This document shows positions 20,476 to 31,111 of a stretch of DNA of 64,000 nt, one piece after another. The notes below the pieces were generated by a model. That model was given only the letters and a program-made list of their open reading frames with translations, was not told the origin of the DNA and ran no database searches. Position numbers and translations under genes: made by a program. This DNA comes from Edwardsiella piscicida (GTDB lineage: Bacteria > Pseudomonadota > Gammaproteobacteria > Enterobacterales > Enterobacteriaceae): positions 893,069 to 957,068 of the forward strand of contig NZ_MPNU01000001.1 of assembly GCF_001896205.1 (NCBI RefSeq). Reading direction: 5' to 3'. How positions within the stretch are numbered: position 1 is the first letter of the stretch; each line of letters opens with the position of its first letter.

Positions 20476-20736
20476 TTACAGGACGTCGCTGTGGTACAGT
20501 CGCACAAACTTGTCCCACAGCTGCTCTTCGCTTTCGGCGTGCGCCGGATCGCGGATGATAGTGTTATCGATCGGGCAGACCTTCATACAGGTCGGCTCGT
20601 CGTAGTGACCGACGCATTCGGTGCAGCGCGCCGGATCGATCTGGTAAATTTGCTCCCCCATCGAGATCGCCTGATTGGGGCACTCCGGTTCGCACATGTC
20701 GCAGTTGATGCACTTCTTGGTAATCAGTAACGCCAT
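20476..20736 (-). CDS. yfhL: 2[4Fe-4S] ferredoxin YfhL
   Basis: An 86-residue ferredoxin with two cysteine clusters, CINCDMCEPECP near the N-terminus and CTECVGHYDEPTCMKVCP in the middle, typical of the Alvin-type bacterial ferredoxins with a long second loop. It is the same length as E. coli YfhL. ATG at 20736 (MALLITKKC) is chosen over a start 3 codons upstream. This gene marks the start of a block that in E. coli sits near 58 min, so the nlpE-yfhL boundary is a rearrangement junction. Confidence 0.95.
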   Translation of the reverse strand: MALLITKKCINCDMCEPECPNQAISMGEQIYQIDPARCTECVGHYDEPTCMKVCPIDNTIIRDPAHAESEEQLWDKFVRLYHSDVL

Positions 20737-20861
20737 TCTAGTCACTTAAAAAATATAATTTAAATATCATGCAGATAGCGTGATTAACTTCCTCTGCGCG
20801 ATCGCGTATGCCGCGTATTTTTGCACACTCCCCCGCACATTGAAAAACCTTTCTGCGCCGC

Positions 20862-21713
20862 TTACTCCAGCGTTTTGACCAGCGCGCAGCTGTTGCGGAT
20901 ATGCTGGCAGGCGTGCTCCGCGTTCTGCTGGACGATCCCCATATACAGCAGATCCGTCAGGGCGCTTTGCGCAATGCGCGAGGAGATGGCGGTCGTCTGA
21001 TCGGCGTGGGCATCGATAACGGTGTACAGCGTCAGCGACGCCAGCTCCTGCAGGGGATTGGGGGAGAAGCCGGTCAGGGCCAGCACCTGAGCGCTGCGGC
21101 GCCGGGCCGTTGCGGCGGCCATGTTGACCTCTTTTCGTTCGCCGCTGTAAGAGATGGCCATCAGGAGATCCTGCGGCTGCATGGCCTGGGCACAGACTAT
21201 CTGTACATGGGCATCCGATTCGGCGTAGGCCGCTAGGCCAATCTGCATCAGCTTATTGGCGAAGTCCTTGGCCACCAGACCAGAGGCGCCGAGGCCGGTA
21301 ATGACGATGCGCCGCGCGCTGAGCAGCATGCGCAGCGCCTGCTGCAGCTGCTCCTCATGGTTGATGGTCAGGGTGGACTGCAGCGCCGCGATCTTTTCTG
21401 CCATCAGCTTTTCGCCGACCACCTTGAGCGGATCGTGGCGTAGAATACCGTGTTGGAGCGCGGCCTCGTTAGCCGGCGCCTGATGACGCAGCAGATGGGC
21501 CGAGATATCCTGCTTTAGCGCGGGAAAGCCGCGGAAACCCAGCTTTTGGGCGAACTTAACTACGCTGGACTGGCTGATTCCGAGCGTATTGGCCAGCTCT
21601 TGAGAGCTCAGCTTGCCCAGCTGCTCCGGCGAGGAGAGGATAAAATCGGCCAGCTTACGCTCGTTTTGTGCCAGCGAATGATAAAGCTGTTTTATTCTCA
21701 CCAAGCTGCTCAT
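20862..21713 (-). CDS. yfhH: RpiR/MurR-family transcriptional regulator YfhH
   Basis: A 283-residue regulator with an N-terminal RpiR-type helix-turn-helix (SSQELANTLGISQSSVVKFAQKLGF) and a C-terminal SIS sugar-phosphate-binding domain (RRIVITGLGASGLVAKDFANKL). It aligns with E. coli YfhH throughout; the ligand and targets are unknown. It is transcribed away from pgpC, as in E. coli. Confidence 0.92.
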   Translation of the reverse strand: MSSLVRIKQLYHSLAQNERKLADFILSSPEQLGKLSSQELANTLGISQSSVVKFAQKLGFRGFPALKQDISAHLLRHQAPANEAALQHGILRHDPLKVVGEKLMAEKIAALQSTLTINHEEQLQQALRMLLSARRIVITGLGASGLVAKDFANKLMQIGLAAYAESDAHVQIVCAQAMQPQDLLMAISYSGERKEVNMAAATARRRSAQVLALTGFSPNPLQELASLTLYTVIDAHADQTTAISSRIAQSALTDLLYMGIVQQNAEHACQHIRNSCALVKTLE

Positions 21714-21865
21714 AAATGTCCCCTTTGCATGCGAGGGGATAGTTTGCCATAGTCAGCCCTATGAGGTGAAACCTCGCTTGCGGCATAAACGCCATATCAT
21801 GACGCCATCGTCATAATTTGTCAGCGCGAGCGACGCAGACTCGACGTGGGTAACGGGAGGCGGTC

Positions 21866-22513
21866 GTGATACATCAGCGGGAAAATTCGGTGCGCAGACA
21901 GGTCTTTTTTGACCTGGACGGTACGCTGCACCGCCAGGATCTGTTTGGCTGCTTTCTGCGCTTTATGCTGCGGCGTCTACCGCTGAACTGGCCGCTGGTG
22001 CTGCTGTGCCTGCCGCCGGTGGGGCTGGGGCTGCTCTTCGGCGGGCGGGCGGCGCGGCGTCCGATCAGTCTGCTGCTGTGGAGTATGACCGCCGGTCGCT
22101 CGGAAGGGCGCCTGCGGGGGCTGGAGACGCGGTTCGTGGCGCAGTTTCGCCGCCGGGTTCAGCCCTTTCCCCAGGTTCGGGCGCGTCTGGATGACTATTT
22201 GGCGTGTCCGATGACGCGGGTCTGGCTGCTGACCGGCTCGCCTGAGCAGCTGGTGGAGCAGGTGTATCGCGACAGCGGTATTCTGATGGGCGTGACGCTG
22301 ATCGGCACCCAGATGCGCCGTCGCTTCGGCGGTTGGACGCTGACGCGCCGCTGTTTGGGGCGGGAAAAGGTGCGGCAGCTAGAGCGCTGTCTCGGGCGTC
22401 CGCTGCAGCTGTACAGCGGCTATAGCGATAGCCGCCAGGATGACGTGGTGCTGAGCCACTGCCGCTTTCGCTATCGGGTCGATAAGGAGGGCGCGCTGCG
22501 GCGCCTGCCTTAA
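21866..22513 (+). CDS. pgpC: Phosphatidylglycerophosphatase C
   Basis: HAD-superfamily membrane phosphatase that removes phosphate from phosphatidylglycerophosphate to give phosphatidylglycerol. The 215-residue protein has the nucleophile motif FFDLDGTLHRQD, motif II in VWLLTGSPE and the late acidic motif YSGYSDSRQDD. One hydrophobic segment (about residues 37-60) anchors it. It starts with GTG at 21866 behind GGGAGG and matches E. coli PgpC (YfhB). Confidence 0.92.
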   Translation: MIHQRENSVRRQVFFDLDGTLHRQDLFGCFLRFMLRRLPLNWPLVLLCLPPVGLGLLFGGRAARRPISLLLWSMTAGRSEGRLRGLETRFVAQFRRRVQPFPQVRARLDDYLACPMTRVWLLTGSPEQLVEQVYRDSGILMGVTLIGTQMRRRFGGWTLTRRCLGREKVRQLERCLGRPLQLYSGYSDSRQDDVVLSHCRFRYRVDKEGALRRLP

Positions 22514-22544
22514 TCGAGGGTCCCGCCGGCGGCGGGGCCGGGGA

Positions 22545-23696
22545 TCACAGCGCGGCGCGGAAGATCGCCACGATCTCCGCATGGCTGGCCTGGATCGGGT
22601 TGGTGAGACCGCAGGCATCCTTCAGGGCGTTGTTGGCCAGGGTGTCCAGATCCTCTTCACGCACCTTCAGCTCGCGCAGCCCCGCTGGGATCTCCACGTC
22701 GTGGGCCAGGCCGCGGATTGCGGCGATGCAGGCTTCGGCGCCCTGTTCGTCGTCCATCTCCTGAACCGCAACGCCCATCGCCGCCGCGATATCTTTCAGA
22801 CGCCCCGCGCAGGCGCGGGCGTTGAAGCTCTGAACGTGGGGCAGCAGTATCGCATTGCAGACGCCGTGCGGCAGATCGTAGAAGCCGCCCAGCTGGTGCG
22901 CCATCGCATGGACATACCCCAGAGAGGCATTGTTAAAGGCCATCCCCGCCAGAAACTGGGCATAGGCCATGGCTTCGCGCGCCGCCATATCGTCGCCGTT
23001 GCGGACGGCGTCGCGCAGATGGGTGCTGATCATCGTGATGGCCTTCAGCGCGCAGGCGTCGGTGATCGGGGTCGCGGCGGTAGAGACATAGGCCTCGACG
23101 GCGTGGGTCAGGGCGTCCATCCCGGTGGCGGCGGTCAGCCCCTTAGGCATGCCGCGCATGAGCTGCGGATCGTTGACGGAAAGGATCGGGGTGACATGCT
23201 TGTCGACAATGGCCATCTTAATGTGACGCTGCACGTCGGTGATGATGCAAAAGCGGGTCATTTCCGAGGCGGTACCTGCGGTGGTGTTAATGGCGATCAG
23301 CGGCAGCTGCGGGTGCTGTGAGCGATCGACCCCCTCATAGTCGCGAATATCCCCGCCGTTGGTCGCCACCAGCGCGATGCCTTTGGCGCAGTCGTGGGGC
23401 GAGCCGCCGCCCAGCGAAATCACGCAGTCACAGCCGTGTTCGCGCAGCAGCGTCAGCCCTGCGGCGACGTTATCGGTGGTCGGATTGGGATGGGTGCCGT
23501 CATACACCGCGCTTTGAATGCCCACCTTGGCCAGCAGCGCCTGCACGTCGCCGACGACGCCCAGACGGCTGAGCACGCTGTCGGTGACGATCAGCGCCTG
23601 ATGGTAGCCGTACTCTTTCATCGTCGCCGCCGCCTCGTTCAGGCAACCGTGACCAATCATATTTACACTGGGAATGAAAAACGTTGAGGTCGTCAT
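22545..23696 (-). CDS. yiaY: Iron-containing alcohol dehydrogenase YiaY
   Basis: Group III (iron-activated) NAD-dependent alcohol dehydrogenase. The 383-residue protein equals E. coli YiaY in length and matches it closely; E. coli YiaY has been reported to act on L-threonine, so the physiological substrate is not certain. It has the dinucleotide motif [12 protein letters not shown], and the iron-site segments [21 protein letters not shown] and [16 protein letters not shown] at 23696 follows AAGGAG. In E. coli it lies elsewhere; here it interrupts pgpC-tadA. Confidence 0.93.
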   Translation of the reverse strand: MTTSTFFIPSVNMIGHGCLNEAAATMKEYGYHQALIVTDSVLSRLGVVGDVQALLAKVGIQSAVYDGTHPNPTTDNVAAGLTLLREHGCDCVISLGGGSPHDCAKGIALVATNGGDIRDYEGVDRSQHPQLPLIAINTTAGTASEMTRFCIITDVQRHIKMAIVDKHVTPILSVNDPQLMRGMPKGLTAATGMDALTHAVEAYVSTAATPITDACALKAITMISTHLRDAVRNGDDMAAREAMAYAQFLAGMAFNNASLGYVHAMAHQLGGFYDLPHGVCNAILLPHVQSFNARACAGRLKDIAAAMGVAVQEMDDEQGAEACIAAIRGLAHDVEIPAGLRELKVREEDLDTLANNALKDACGLTNPIQASHAEIVAIFRAAL

Positions 23697-23966
23697 CGAC
23701 AACTCCTTAGATGTTATTAAATTAACAACCAAGATAGCCTGTCGATGAATTATTACAGCGATCCCGCGCACGGAATGATGAAAATTAAATGTTTAGAAAA
23801 CTAACAATTAAGGTTTTTTTGTATTAAATTGCCATAATTAGCCGATGTCGTTGCTATTTTACGTCGACTTAACGCGATTTTTTTACTGAGTGGATAAAAA
23901 GTCGACATTGAACGATGCGGCGGCGCGGCGGCGGCATTGCGGCGGACCGCCGCGCGCAGGGTGTTA

Positions 23967-24305
23967 CTATTTTACCATTTGCTGGTGCGCGGCGACCTGC
24001 TCCAGCCCGCCCGCATTGACGGCGTGACGATAGCCCATCTGCTGCAGTAGCGTTTCCGCCTGGCCTGACTGGCGTCCGCTGTTGCAATACAGGTGCAGGG
24101 TGTCATTCTTGTCCTGGGTCAGTGCGCCGATGCGCTGGGCCAGGTTTTTGAGCGGAATATTGTGAGCGCCCTTGACGTGCTCCTGCTGGTATTGCTCCGG
24201 TACACGGACATCGATCCAGTACTCTGCCGCCCACAGCGGGGCGGATGTCGCCAGCAGGCCTGCCATCAGCAGGCCCTGTTTCATGCGCCGAATTTGTGCA
24301 AACAT
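23967..24305 (-). CDS. pspE: Periplasmic thiosulfate sulfurtransferase (rhodanese) PspE
   Basis: A single-domain rhodanese that transfers sulfane sulfur to cyanide or thiols. The 112-residue protein has a signal peptide ending in PLWAAEYW, the block WIDVRVPEQYQQEHVKGAHN that is nearly identical to E. coli PspE, and the active-site loop with catalytic Cys74 (YCNSGRQSG). It starts with ATG 8 bases after AGGAG. Unlike in E. coli it is not next to pspABC, so phage-shock control is doubtful. Confidence 0.92.
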   Translation of the reverse strand: MFAQIRRMKQGLLMAGLLATSAPLWAAEYWIDVRVPEQYQQEHVKGAHNIPLKNLAQRIGALTQDKNDTLHLYCNSGRQSGQAETLLQQMGYRHAVNAGGLEQVAAHQQMVK

Positions 24306-24432
24306 CCAGATATCTCCTGAGAATAATTAGGCTGTGCCCTTTTGCCCCATCGGTACGGCGGGCAGGTGCCGGCGTATCATACGCCTGCGCCGCGGCGGCT
24401 GTCCGCCCCCGCGCAGAGAAATTGGGCAATAG

Positions 24433-25014
<582 letters not shown>

Positions 25015-25030
25015 CGGAGGCCGGCGCGGC

Positions 25031-26455
25031 TCAGCGCGGACCGAGCAGCGCCAGCTGGGTCGCTTCTGCCGCCTCTCGCTTCTCTTTCTCCTGCAGGTAG
25101 CCGCGCAGGCTGACGGTATAGCGGCGAATGTTTTCGACGTACTGGTAGGCTTCGTGTCCCCGCGCGTAGCCGTAGGTCAGCCGCTGGTAGTATTTCTTTT
25201 GGCTCAGCAGCGGCAGGCGCTGTTTGACATCGGCCCAGCTGTCGGGATTGGCTCCCTGTTTTTGGGTCAGCTGGCGGACATCCAGCATGTGCCCATAGCC
25301 CATATTGTAGGCGGCCAGGGCGAACCAAATCCGCTCATCCTGCGGAATGCTCTCCGGCAGCCTCTCCATCAGCCGTTCGAGGTACAGCGAGCCGCCGGCG
25401 ATGCTCTCCTCCGGATCGAGACGATCTTTCACCCCCAGCCCCTCGGCGGTGGCGCGGGTCAGCATCATCAGCCCGCGTACGCCGGTCGGCGACGTGGCCT
25501 GGGGGTTCCAGTGCGACTCTTGGTAAGCGATCGCGGCCAGCAGCCGCCAGTCCATTTTGCGCGCATGCTGGGTAAAAAAGTCCTGCAGCGACGGCAGCAC
25601 GCTATCGATCGCGGAGAGGAACGTACGCGTATCGACGTAGTCAAAGCTGCCGACGTGGCCGATATATTTCTCCTCTAGGCGCGCCAGGGTGCCGTCTTCA
25701 GCGCTCTGGCTGAAGAAGTCCAGCATCGCCGCGTACAGGCTGTCATCCTCGCTGCGGTTGAGATACCACATGACCGGCTCTTCATCGCTGATATCGAAGG
25801 CGACCGCCACCTGCGGGTGGATCCGCTGAAACAGGGAGATGGCCATCGAGTCCGCTACCGTATAGTCCAGCTTGCCCTCGGCGACCTGCTTAAGCAGCTC
25901 GGTTGCCGACAGGCTGTCGCTGCTCTGCCACTGCAGACCAGGGTACTTTTGCTGGCGGTAGTGGTCCAGGGTGGTGATATGGGCCGAGCCGGACTGCACC
26001 ATCAGGGCGCCGCTGAGATCGCCCAGGTTACGCGGGCGCACTTTGCCCTGGCGGTAGACCAGCTGTTGGGAGACGGAGTAATAGGTCGGCCCGGTGCGAT
26101 AGCGGTGCAGCCGCGCGCTGTTGTACAGCAGTCCGGCGGCGACCATATCAGCATCCTGTCCATCCAGATCGTCAAACAGACCCGGCAGCGTAGGGCGCAC
26201 GGTGACGCGCAGCTTCACGCCCAGATAGTCGGCGAAGCGTTTGGCCAGCTCATAGTCCAGGCCGGAGATCGCATTGCCCTCACGCTGATAGGTGAGCGGC
26301 GAGACGATGGTGCTGACGCGCAGCTCTCCCCGGTCGAGGATCTGCTGTAGCTGGCTTTCATTACCGCTGCGCCACGGAATATTGGGCCACAGCGCCAGCG
26401 CCAAAAGCGCGGAGACAATACCGATAAGGTAATAATTATATTTTATACGTTTCAA
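25031..26455 (-). CDS. mltF: Membrane-bound lytic murein transglycosylase F
   Basis: Cuts peptidoglycan glycan strands to 1,6-anhydro ends at the outer membrane. The 474-residue protein has an N-terminal hydrophobic signal (residues 8-24), a solute-binding-like regulatory domain (about 40-265) and an SLT transglycosylase domain with catalytic Glu313 ([19 protein letters not shown]). It is about 40 residues shorter at the C-terminus than E. coli MltF. It is divergent from purL, as in E. coli. Confidence 0.94.
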   Translation of the reverse strand: MKRIKYNYYLIGIVSALLALALWPNIPWRSGNESQLQQILDRGELRVSTIVSPLTYQREGNAISGLDYELAKRFADYLGVKLRVTVRPTLPGLFDDLDGQDADMVAAGLLYNSARLHRYRTGPTYYSVSQQLVYRQGKVRPRNLGDLSGALMVQSGSAHITTLDHYRQQKYPGLQWQSSDSLSATELLKQVAEGKLDYTVADSMAISLFQRIHPQVAVAFDISDEEPVMWYLNRSEDDSLYAAMLDFFSQSAEDGTLARLEEKYIGHVGSFDYVDTRTFLSAIDSVLPSLQDFFTQHARKMDWRLLAAIAYQESHWNPQATSPTGVRGLMMLTRATAEGLGVKDRLDPEESIAGGSLYLERLMERLPESIPQDERIWFALAAYNMGYGHMLDVRQLTQKQGANPDSWADVKQRLPLLSQKKYYQRLTYGYARGHEAYQYVENIRRYTVSLRGYLQEKEKREAAEATQLALLGPR

Positions 26456-26622
26456 ATAGTTATCCCATGACGGTCTAGCGGGATGCGGTTGCTGGTGTTA
26501 AAAGTGGAATAAAGGTAAAGCCAATCAGGCAGGCGCATTTTGCTTAACAAAACGCCAGCGTGCAACTTTAACCGCATTATTGGGCAATAAATGAGCCGAT
26601 CGCGATCTTTACAAGAAAGGCT

Positions 26623-26661
26623 ACGCAAACGGTTTCGTCGGCGTGGGAGATTCACTATAAT
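26623..26661 (+). promoter_or_regulatory. purL promoter with PurR operator
   Basis: ACGCAAACGGTTTCGT at 26623-26638 is a near-perfect PurR box (consensus ACGCAAACGTTTTCGT). A TATAAT -10 box lies at 26656-26661; the -35 region, TTTCGT at 26633-26638, is covered by the operator, which would let PurR with hypoxanthine or guanine block polymerase. Confidence 0.88.
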
Positions 26662-26738
26662 GGCGCCCGGTTTCCCCCTGTTTCGCCCATTGAGGCGGCT
26701 GTAAACAGCTTCCTCGCAGACGAGAGAATCAAATCATC

Positions 26739-29700
26739 ATGGAAATTCTGCGCGGCTCCCCCGCTTTATCGGCCTTTCGTGTTAACCAGCTGCTGTCTGC
26801 CTGCCGCGACGCGTCCCTGCCCGTCGACGCGATTTACGCTGAGTACATTCACTTTGCCGACGTCAGCGCGCCGCTGGATCCGGCGGCGCACGATACGCTG
26901 CGCCAGCTGCTGACCTACGGGCCGTCGCAGGCTGCCCGCCCGCAGTCAGGACGGCTGCTGCTGGTCACGCCGCGCCCGGGCACGATCTCCCCCTGGTCAT
27001 CCAAGGCGACGGATATCGCCCGTCACTGCGGGCTGGCGCAGATCCGTCGGCTGGAGCGCGGTCTGGCTTACTACATTGAGGCCGAAGCGCTGGATCAGGC
27101 GCAGTGGCAGACGCTGTGCGATCGGCTGCACGACCGCATGATGGAGCGGGTCTTCACTGCGCTGGAGCAGGCCGAGCAGCTGTTTGAGCAGCATACGCCG
27201 CAGCCGGTGCAGTATGTGGATATCCTTGGCGGGGGACGGGCCGCGCTGGAGGAGGCCAACCAGCGGCTGGGGCTGGCGCTGGCGCAGGATGAGATGGACT
27301 ACCTGCTAAACGCCTTTACCCGCCTGGAGCGCAACCCGAGCGACGTCGAGCTGTATATGTTCGCCCAGGCCAACTCGGAGCACTGCCGCCACAAGATTTT
27401 TAACGCCGACTGGGTTATCGACGGGCAGCCGCAGGATAAATCGCTGTTCCAGATGATTAAAAACACCTATCAGCAGACGCCGGAGCATGTGCTGTCCGCC
27501 TATAAGGACAACGCGGCGGTCATGGAAGGCTCCGCGGTGGGGCGCTTCTTTGCCGACGCCGACAGCGGCTGCTATGACTTCCATCAGGAGCCGGCGCACA
27601 TTCTGATGAAGGTGGAGACCCACAACCACCCGACGGCGATCTCGCCCTGGCCGGGGGCCGCGACCGGATCCGGCGGGGAGATCCGCGACGAGGGGGCGAC
27701 GGGGCGCGGCGCCAAGCCAAAGGCGGCGCTGGTCGGCTTCTCCGTCTCCAACCTGCGCATCCCGGGATTCGAACAGCCCTGGGAGCAGGACTTTGGCCGC
27801 CCGGCGCGCATCGTTAGCGCGCTGAATATCATGACCGACGGACCGCTGGGCGGCGCGGCGTTTAACAACGAGTTTGGGCGCCCGGCGCTGCTGGGTTACT
27901 TCCGCACCTATGAGGAGCGGGTCGACAGCCATAACGGCGCGGAGCTGCGCGGCTACCACAAGCCGATCATGCTGGCGGGCGGCCTCGGCAACATTCGCGC
28001 CGAGCACGTGCAGAAGGGGGATATCGCCGCCGGCGACTGCCTGATCGTGCTGGGCGGTCCGGCGATGAATATCGGCCTGGGGGGCGGCGCCGCCTCGTCG
28101 ATGACCTCCGGTCAGTCCGATGCCGATCTCGACTTCGCCTCGGTACAGCGCGATAACCCGGAGATGGAGCGCCGCTGCCAAGAGGTCATCGACCGCTGCT
28201 GGCAGCTGGGCGATGCCAACCCGATCCGCTTTATCCACGATGTGGGCGCCGGCGGCCTCTCCAACGCCATGCCGGAGCTGGTGAGCGACGGCGGCCGCGG
28301 CGGCCGCTTTGAGCTGCGCGACATTCCCAACGACGAGGCGGGCATGAGCCCGCTGGCGCTGTGGTGCAACGAATCGCAGGAGCGCTATGTCCTGGCGGTG
28401 GCGCCGCAGGATCTGGCGCGCTTTGCCGCCATCTGCGAGCGTGAGCGTGCCCCCTATGCAGTGATCGGCGAGGCGACGGAGGCGCGAGAGCTGACCCTGA
28501 GCGATCGCCACTTTGACAATCGCCCCATCGACATGCCTCTCGACGTGCTGCTGGGGAAAACGCCGAAGATGACGCGCACGGTGGAAACCCTGCGGGCCAC
28601 GGGGCACGCCCTGGATCGCGACGGCATCGTGCTGGCCGAGGCGGTGCGCCGGGTGATGCACCTGCCGGCGGTGGCGGAGAAAACCTTCCTGATCACCATC
28701 GGCGATCGCAGCGTGACCGGCATGGTCGCCCGCGACCAGATGGTGGGCCCGTGGCAGGTTCCGGTGGCCGACTGCGCCGTGACCAGCGCCAGTCTGGACA
28801 GCTACTACGGCGAGGCGATGTCGCTGGGGGAACGCGCCCCGGTGGCGCTGCTGGACTTCGCCGCCTCGGCCCGCCTGGCGGTGGGAGAGGCGCTGACCAA
28901 CCTGGCGGCCTGCTACATCGGCGATATTAAGCGGATCAAGCTCTCCGCCAACTGGATGGCGGCGGCGGGGCATCCCGGCGAGGACGCCGGCCTGTATCAG
29001 GCGGTGAAGGCGATAGGTGAGGATCTGTGTCCGGCGCTGGGGCTGACTATTCCGGTCGGCAAGGACTCCATGTCCATGAAGACACGTTGGCAGCAGGAGG
29101 GCGAGACGCGGGAGATGACTGCGCCGCTGTCGCTGGTGATCACCGCGTTCGCCCGGGTAGAGGATGTGCGGCGTACGGTAACGCCGCAGCTGCAGCCCGC
29201 GCAGGATAACGCGCTGCTGCTGATCGATCTGGGCGCCGGTCGCAACGCGCTGGGGGGCAGCGCGCTGGCGCAGGTGTATCGCCAGCTGGGGGATACGCCC
29301 GCCGACGTACGCGATGCAGCGCAGCTGGCGGGCTTTTTTAGCGCGATGCAGGCGCTGGTGGCGCAGGGGCTGCTGCTGGCCTACCACGATCGCGGCGACG
29401 GCGGACTGCTGGTCACCCTGGCCGAGATGGCCTTTGCCGGCCACTGTGCGCTGGATATCGATATCGCCGCGCTGGGCGACGATGCGCTGGCGGCGCTGTT
29501 CAGCGAGGAGCTGGGGGCGGTGATCCAGGTGGCGCGCCGCGATCTGGCGGCGGCGCAGGCGCTGTTGGCGGAGCACGGCCTGGCGGCGGTCAGCCACGAG
29601 ATCGGTCGGGCGCTGCCGGGTGACCGCCTGCGGATCCAGCGTGGTGGACAGACGGTGTATGACGAGCCGCGCTCTACGCTGCGCGCCTGGTGGGCAGAAA

Positions 29701-30626
29701 CCACCTGGCAGATGCAGCGCCTGCGCGATAACCCCCTCTGCGCCGATCAGGAGCATCAGGCCAAGCTGGTGGAGGAGGATCCCGGCCTTAACGTGACCCT
29801 GAGCTTCGATCCGCAGGAGGATATCGCGGCGCCCTTCATCGCCCGCGGCGCACGTCCGCGCCTGGCGGTGCTACGAGAGCAGGGGGTGAACTCACACGTC
29901 GAGATGGCCGCCGCGTTCCATCGCGCCGGGTTTGAGGCGCAGGATGTGCACATGAGCGACATCCTGTCCGGGCGGACGACGCTAGCGACATTCCAGGGGC
30001 TGGTGGCCTGCGGCGGGTTCTCCTACGGGGATGTGCTGGGCGCCGGAGAGGGCTGGGCCAAGTCGATTCTGTTCAACGCCCGCGCTCGCGACCAGTTCAG
30101 CGCCTTCTTCCTGCGTCCGGATACGCTGGCGCTGGGGGTGTGTAACGGCTGCCAGATGATGTCTAACCTGCGTTCGCTGATCCCGGGCGCCGAGCTGTGG
30201 CCGCGCTTTGTCCGCAACGAGTCCGAGCGCTTTGAGGCCCGTTTCAGCCTGGTCGAGGTCAGCGACAGCCCGTCGCTGTTCCTGCAGGGGATGGCCGGGT
30301 CGCGCCTGCCGATCGCCGTCTCCCACGGCGAGGGGCGGGTCGAGGTGCGCGATGAGGCTCACCTGACGGCGCTGGAGCAGCAGAATCTGGTCGCGCTGCG
30401 CTATGTCGACAACTTTGCGCAGGTTACCGAACGCTACCCGGCCAACCCGAACGGCTCCCCCAACGGGATCACCGCCCTGACCACGCAGAGCGGGCGGGCG
30501 ACGGTGATGATGCCGCACCCGGAGCGGGTATTCCGCACGGTGAGCAACTCCTGGCACCCCGCCGAGTGGGGCGAGGATGGCCCGTGGCTGCGCATGTTCC
30601 GCAATGCGCGGCGCGCGCTGGGCTGA
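26739..30626 (+). CDS. purL: Phosphoribosylformylglycinamidine synthase PurL
   Basis: Fourth step of purine synthesis: FGAR + glutamine + ATP to FGAM. The 1295-residue single-chain enzyme equals E. coli PurL in length. In order it has the N-terminal PurS-like domain, a linker, two AIRS-type ATP/FGAR domains ([45 protein letters not shown]) and the C-terminal class I glutaminase with Cys in GVCNGCQMM and a late His/Glu in [10 protein letters not shown] PurR-controlled promoter precedes it and a strong terminator follows. Confidence 0.98.
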   Translation: MEILRGSPALSAFRVNQLLSACRDASLPVDAIYAEYIHFADVSAPLDPAAHDTLRQLLTYGPSQAARPQSGRLLLVTPRPGTISPWSSKATDIARHCGLAQIRRLERGLAYYIEAEALDQAQWQTLCDRLHDRMMERVFTALEQAEQLFEQHTPQPVQYVDILGGGRAALEEANQRLGLALAQDEMDYLLNAFTRLERNPSDVELYMFAQANSEHCRHKIFNADWVIDGQPQDKSLFQMIKNTYQQTPEHVLSAYKDNAAVMEGSAVGRFFADADSGCYDFHQEPAHILMKVETHNHPTAISPWPGAATGSGGEIRDEGATGRGAKPKAALVGFSVSNLRIPGFEQPWEQDFGRPARIVSALNIMTDGPLGGAAFNNEFGRPALLGYFRTYEERVDSHNGAELRGYHKPIMLAGGLGNIRAEHVQKGDIAAGDCLIVLGGPAMNIGLGGGAASSMTSGQSDADLDFASVQRDNPEMERRCQEVIDRCWQLGDANPIRFIHDVGAGGLSNAMPELVSDGGRGGRFELRDIPNDEAGMSPLALWCNESQERYVLAVAPQDLARFAAICERERAPYAVIGEATEARELTLSDRHFDNRPIDMPLDVLLGKTPKMTRTVETLRATGHALDRDGIVLAEAVRRVMHLPAVAEKTFLITIGDRSVTGMVARDQMVGPWQVPVADCAVTSASLDSYYGEAMSLGERAPVALLDFAASARLAVGEALTNLAACYIGDIKRIKLSANWMAAAGHPGEDAGLYQAVKAIGEDLCPALGLTIPVGKDSMSMKTRWQQEGETREMTAPLSLVITAFARVEDVRRTVTPQLQPAQDNALLLIDLGAGRNALGGSALAQVYRQLGDTPADVRDAAQLAGFFSAMQALVAQGLLLAYHDRGDGGLLVTLAEMAFAGHCALDIDIAALGDDALAALFSEELGAVIQVARRDLAAAQALLAEHGLAAVSHEIGRALPGDRLRIQRGGQTVYDEPRSTLRAWWAETTWQMQRLRDNPLCADQEHQAKLVEEDPGLNVTLSFDPQEDIAAPFIARGARPRLAVLREQGVNSHVEMAAAFHRAGFEAQDVHMSDILSGRTTLATFQGLVACGGFSYGDVLGAGEGWAKSILFNARARDQFSAFFLRPDTLALGVCNGCQMMSNLRSLIPGAELWPRFVRNESERFEARFSLVEVSDSPSLFLQGMAGSRLPIAVSHGEGRVEVRDEAHLTALEQQNLVALRYVDNFAQVTERYPANPNGSPNGITALTTQSGRATVMMPHPERVFRTVSNSWHPAEWGEDGPWLRMFRNARRALG

Positions 30627-30643
30627 GTCGCCCGGGGGATAGC

Positions 30644-30668
30644 GAGCGGCCTTCGGGCCGCTTTTTTT
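30644..30668 (+). terminator. Rho-independent terminator after purL
   Basis: Stem AGCGGCC / GGCCGCT with a TTCG tetraloop, then seven T residues. Confidence 0.92.
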
Positions 30669-30792
30669 CTGCCGTTTGCCGCGCGCGGAAAAAACGCGGC
30701 GCTGCGGTTGGCGCGGCGCTGGGATTGCTCCTAATATTACAAAATATTAATCGTGACCACTTTTTATTTTGAGTGAGTTATGTAACCATATT

Positions 30793-30976
30793 AGTGGTTG
30801 CTCATTCGGCCCTTTATGTCAGCGCCAGTTATGGCCGGCTCCATAAAACATTGAATGACGCCATTAGCACGGTGCCTACCGTCCGGAAATATCGATAACA
30901 GTCGCTTCGGCGCTTTATCAGGCACAGGACGACACGTTGAGTGAGGCGCCACCTATTCTGCCCTGTGCCGATAAGG
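30793..30976 (+). ncRNA. glmY: Small RNA GlmY
   Basis: In E. coli the sRNA GlmY is encoded between purL and glrK; it titrates RapZ, protecting GlmZ and so raising glmS expression. The same interval here holds a sequence starting AGTGGTTGCTCATTC that resembles GlmY, with conserved structure: a long stem in which TCATTC (30802-30807) pairs with GAATGA (30853-30858) and TTTATG (30813-30818) pairs with CATAAA (30842-30847), then a hairpin ACGGT/ACCGT (30869-30882), then ATATCGATAACAGTCG. The 5' end is set by similarity. The 3' end is approximate: a processed form near 30940 and a full form near 30976 are expected. Confidence 0.82.
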
Positions 30977-30978
30977 CG
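30911..30978. repeat. Long imperfect inverted repeat at the GlmY 3' end
   Basis: GGCGCTTTATCAGGCACAGG (left arm, to 30928) faces CCTGTGCCGATAAGGCGC (right arm, from 30962). The two arms pair over about 17 of 18 positions, with one bulged A. It would fold the 3' third of full-length GlmY into a stable stem. Confidence 0.7.
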
Positions 30979-31111
30979 CAGGCCGCGCGACGGGGCCGCT
31001 GTCCCGTCGGCACGCCATCAGGCCCGCCGGTTCCCGCCGCCGGGCTTTTCCCGTTATGGCCGTTCGGTTAGCCTGTGGCGACCCCCTTTGACCTTTGGGA
31101 GTGATGCCGTC

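Noticed and set aside
27306..29756. Long - strand frame of 816 codons inside purL
   Set aside because: Opposite a complete purL; low-complexity, His/Arg/Gln-rich product with no family features.
30714..30729. Sigma-54-like -24/-12 element (CGGC-N8-TTGCT) upstream of GlmY
   Set aside because: It would start transcription near 30739, about 50 bases before the expected GlmY 5' end; the -24 half is imperfect. GlrR control of glmY here is not shown.
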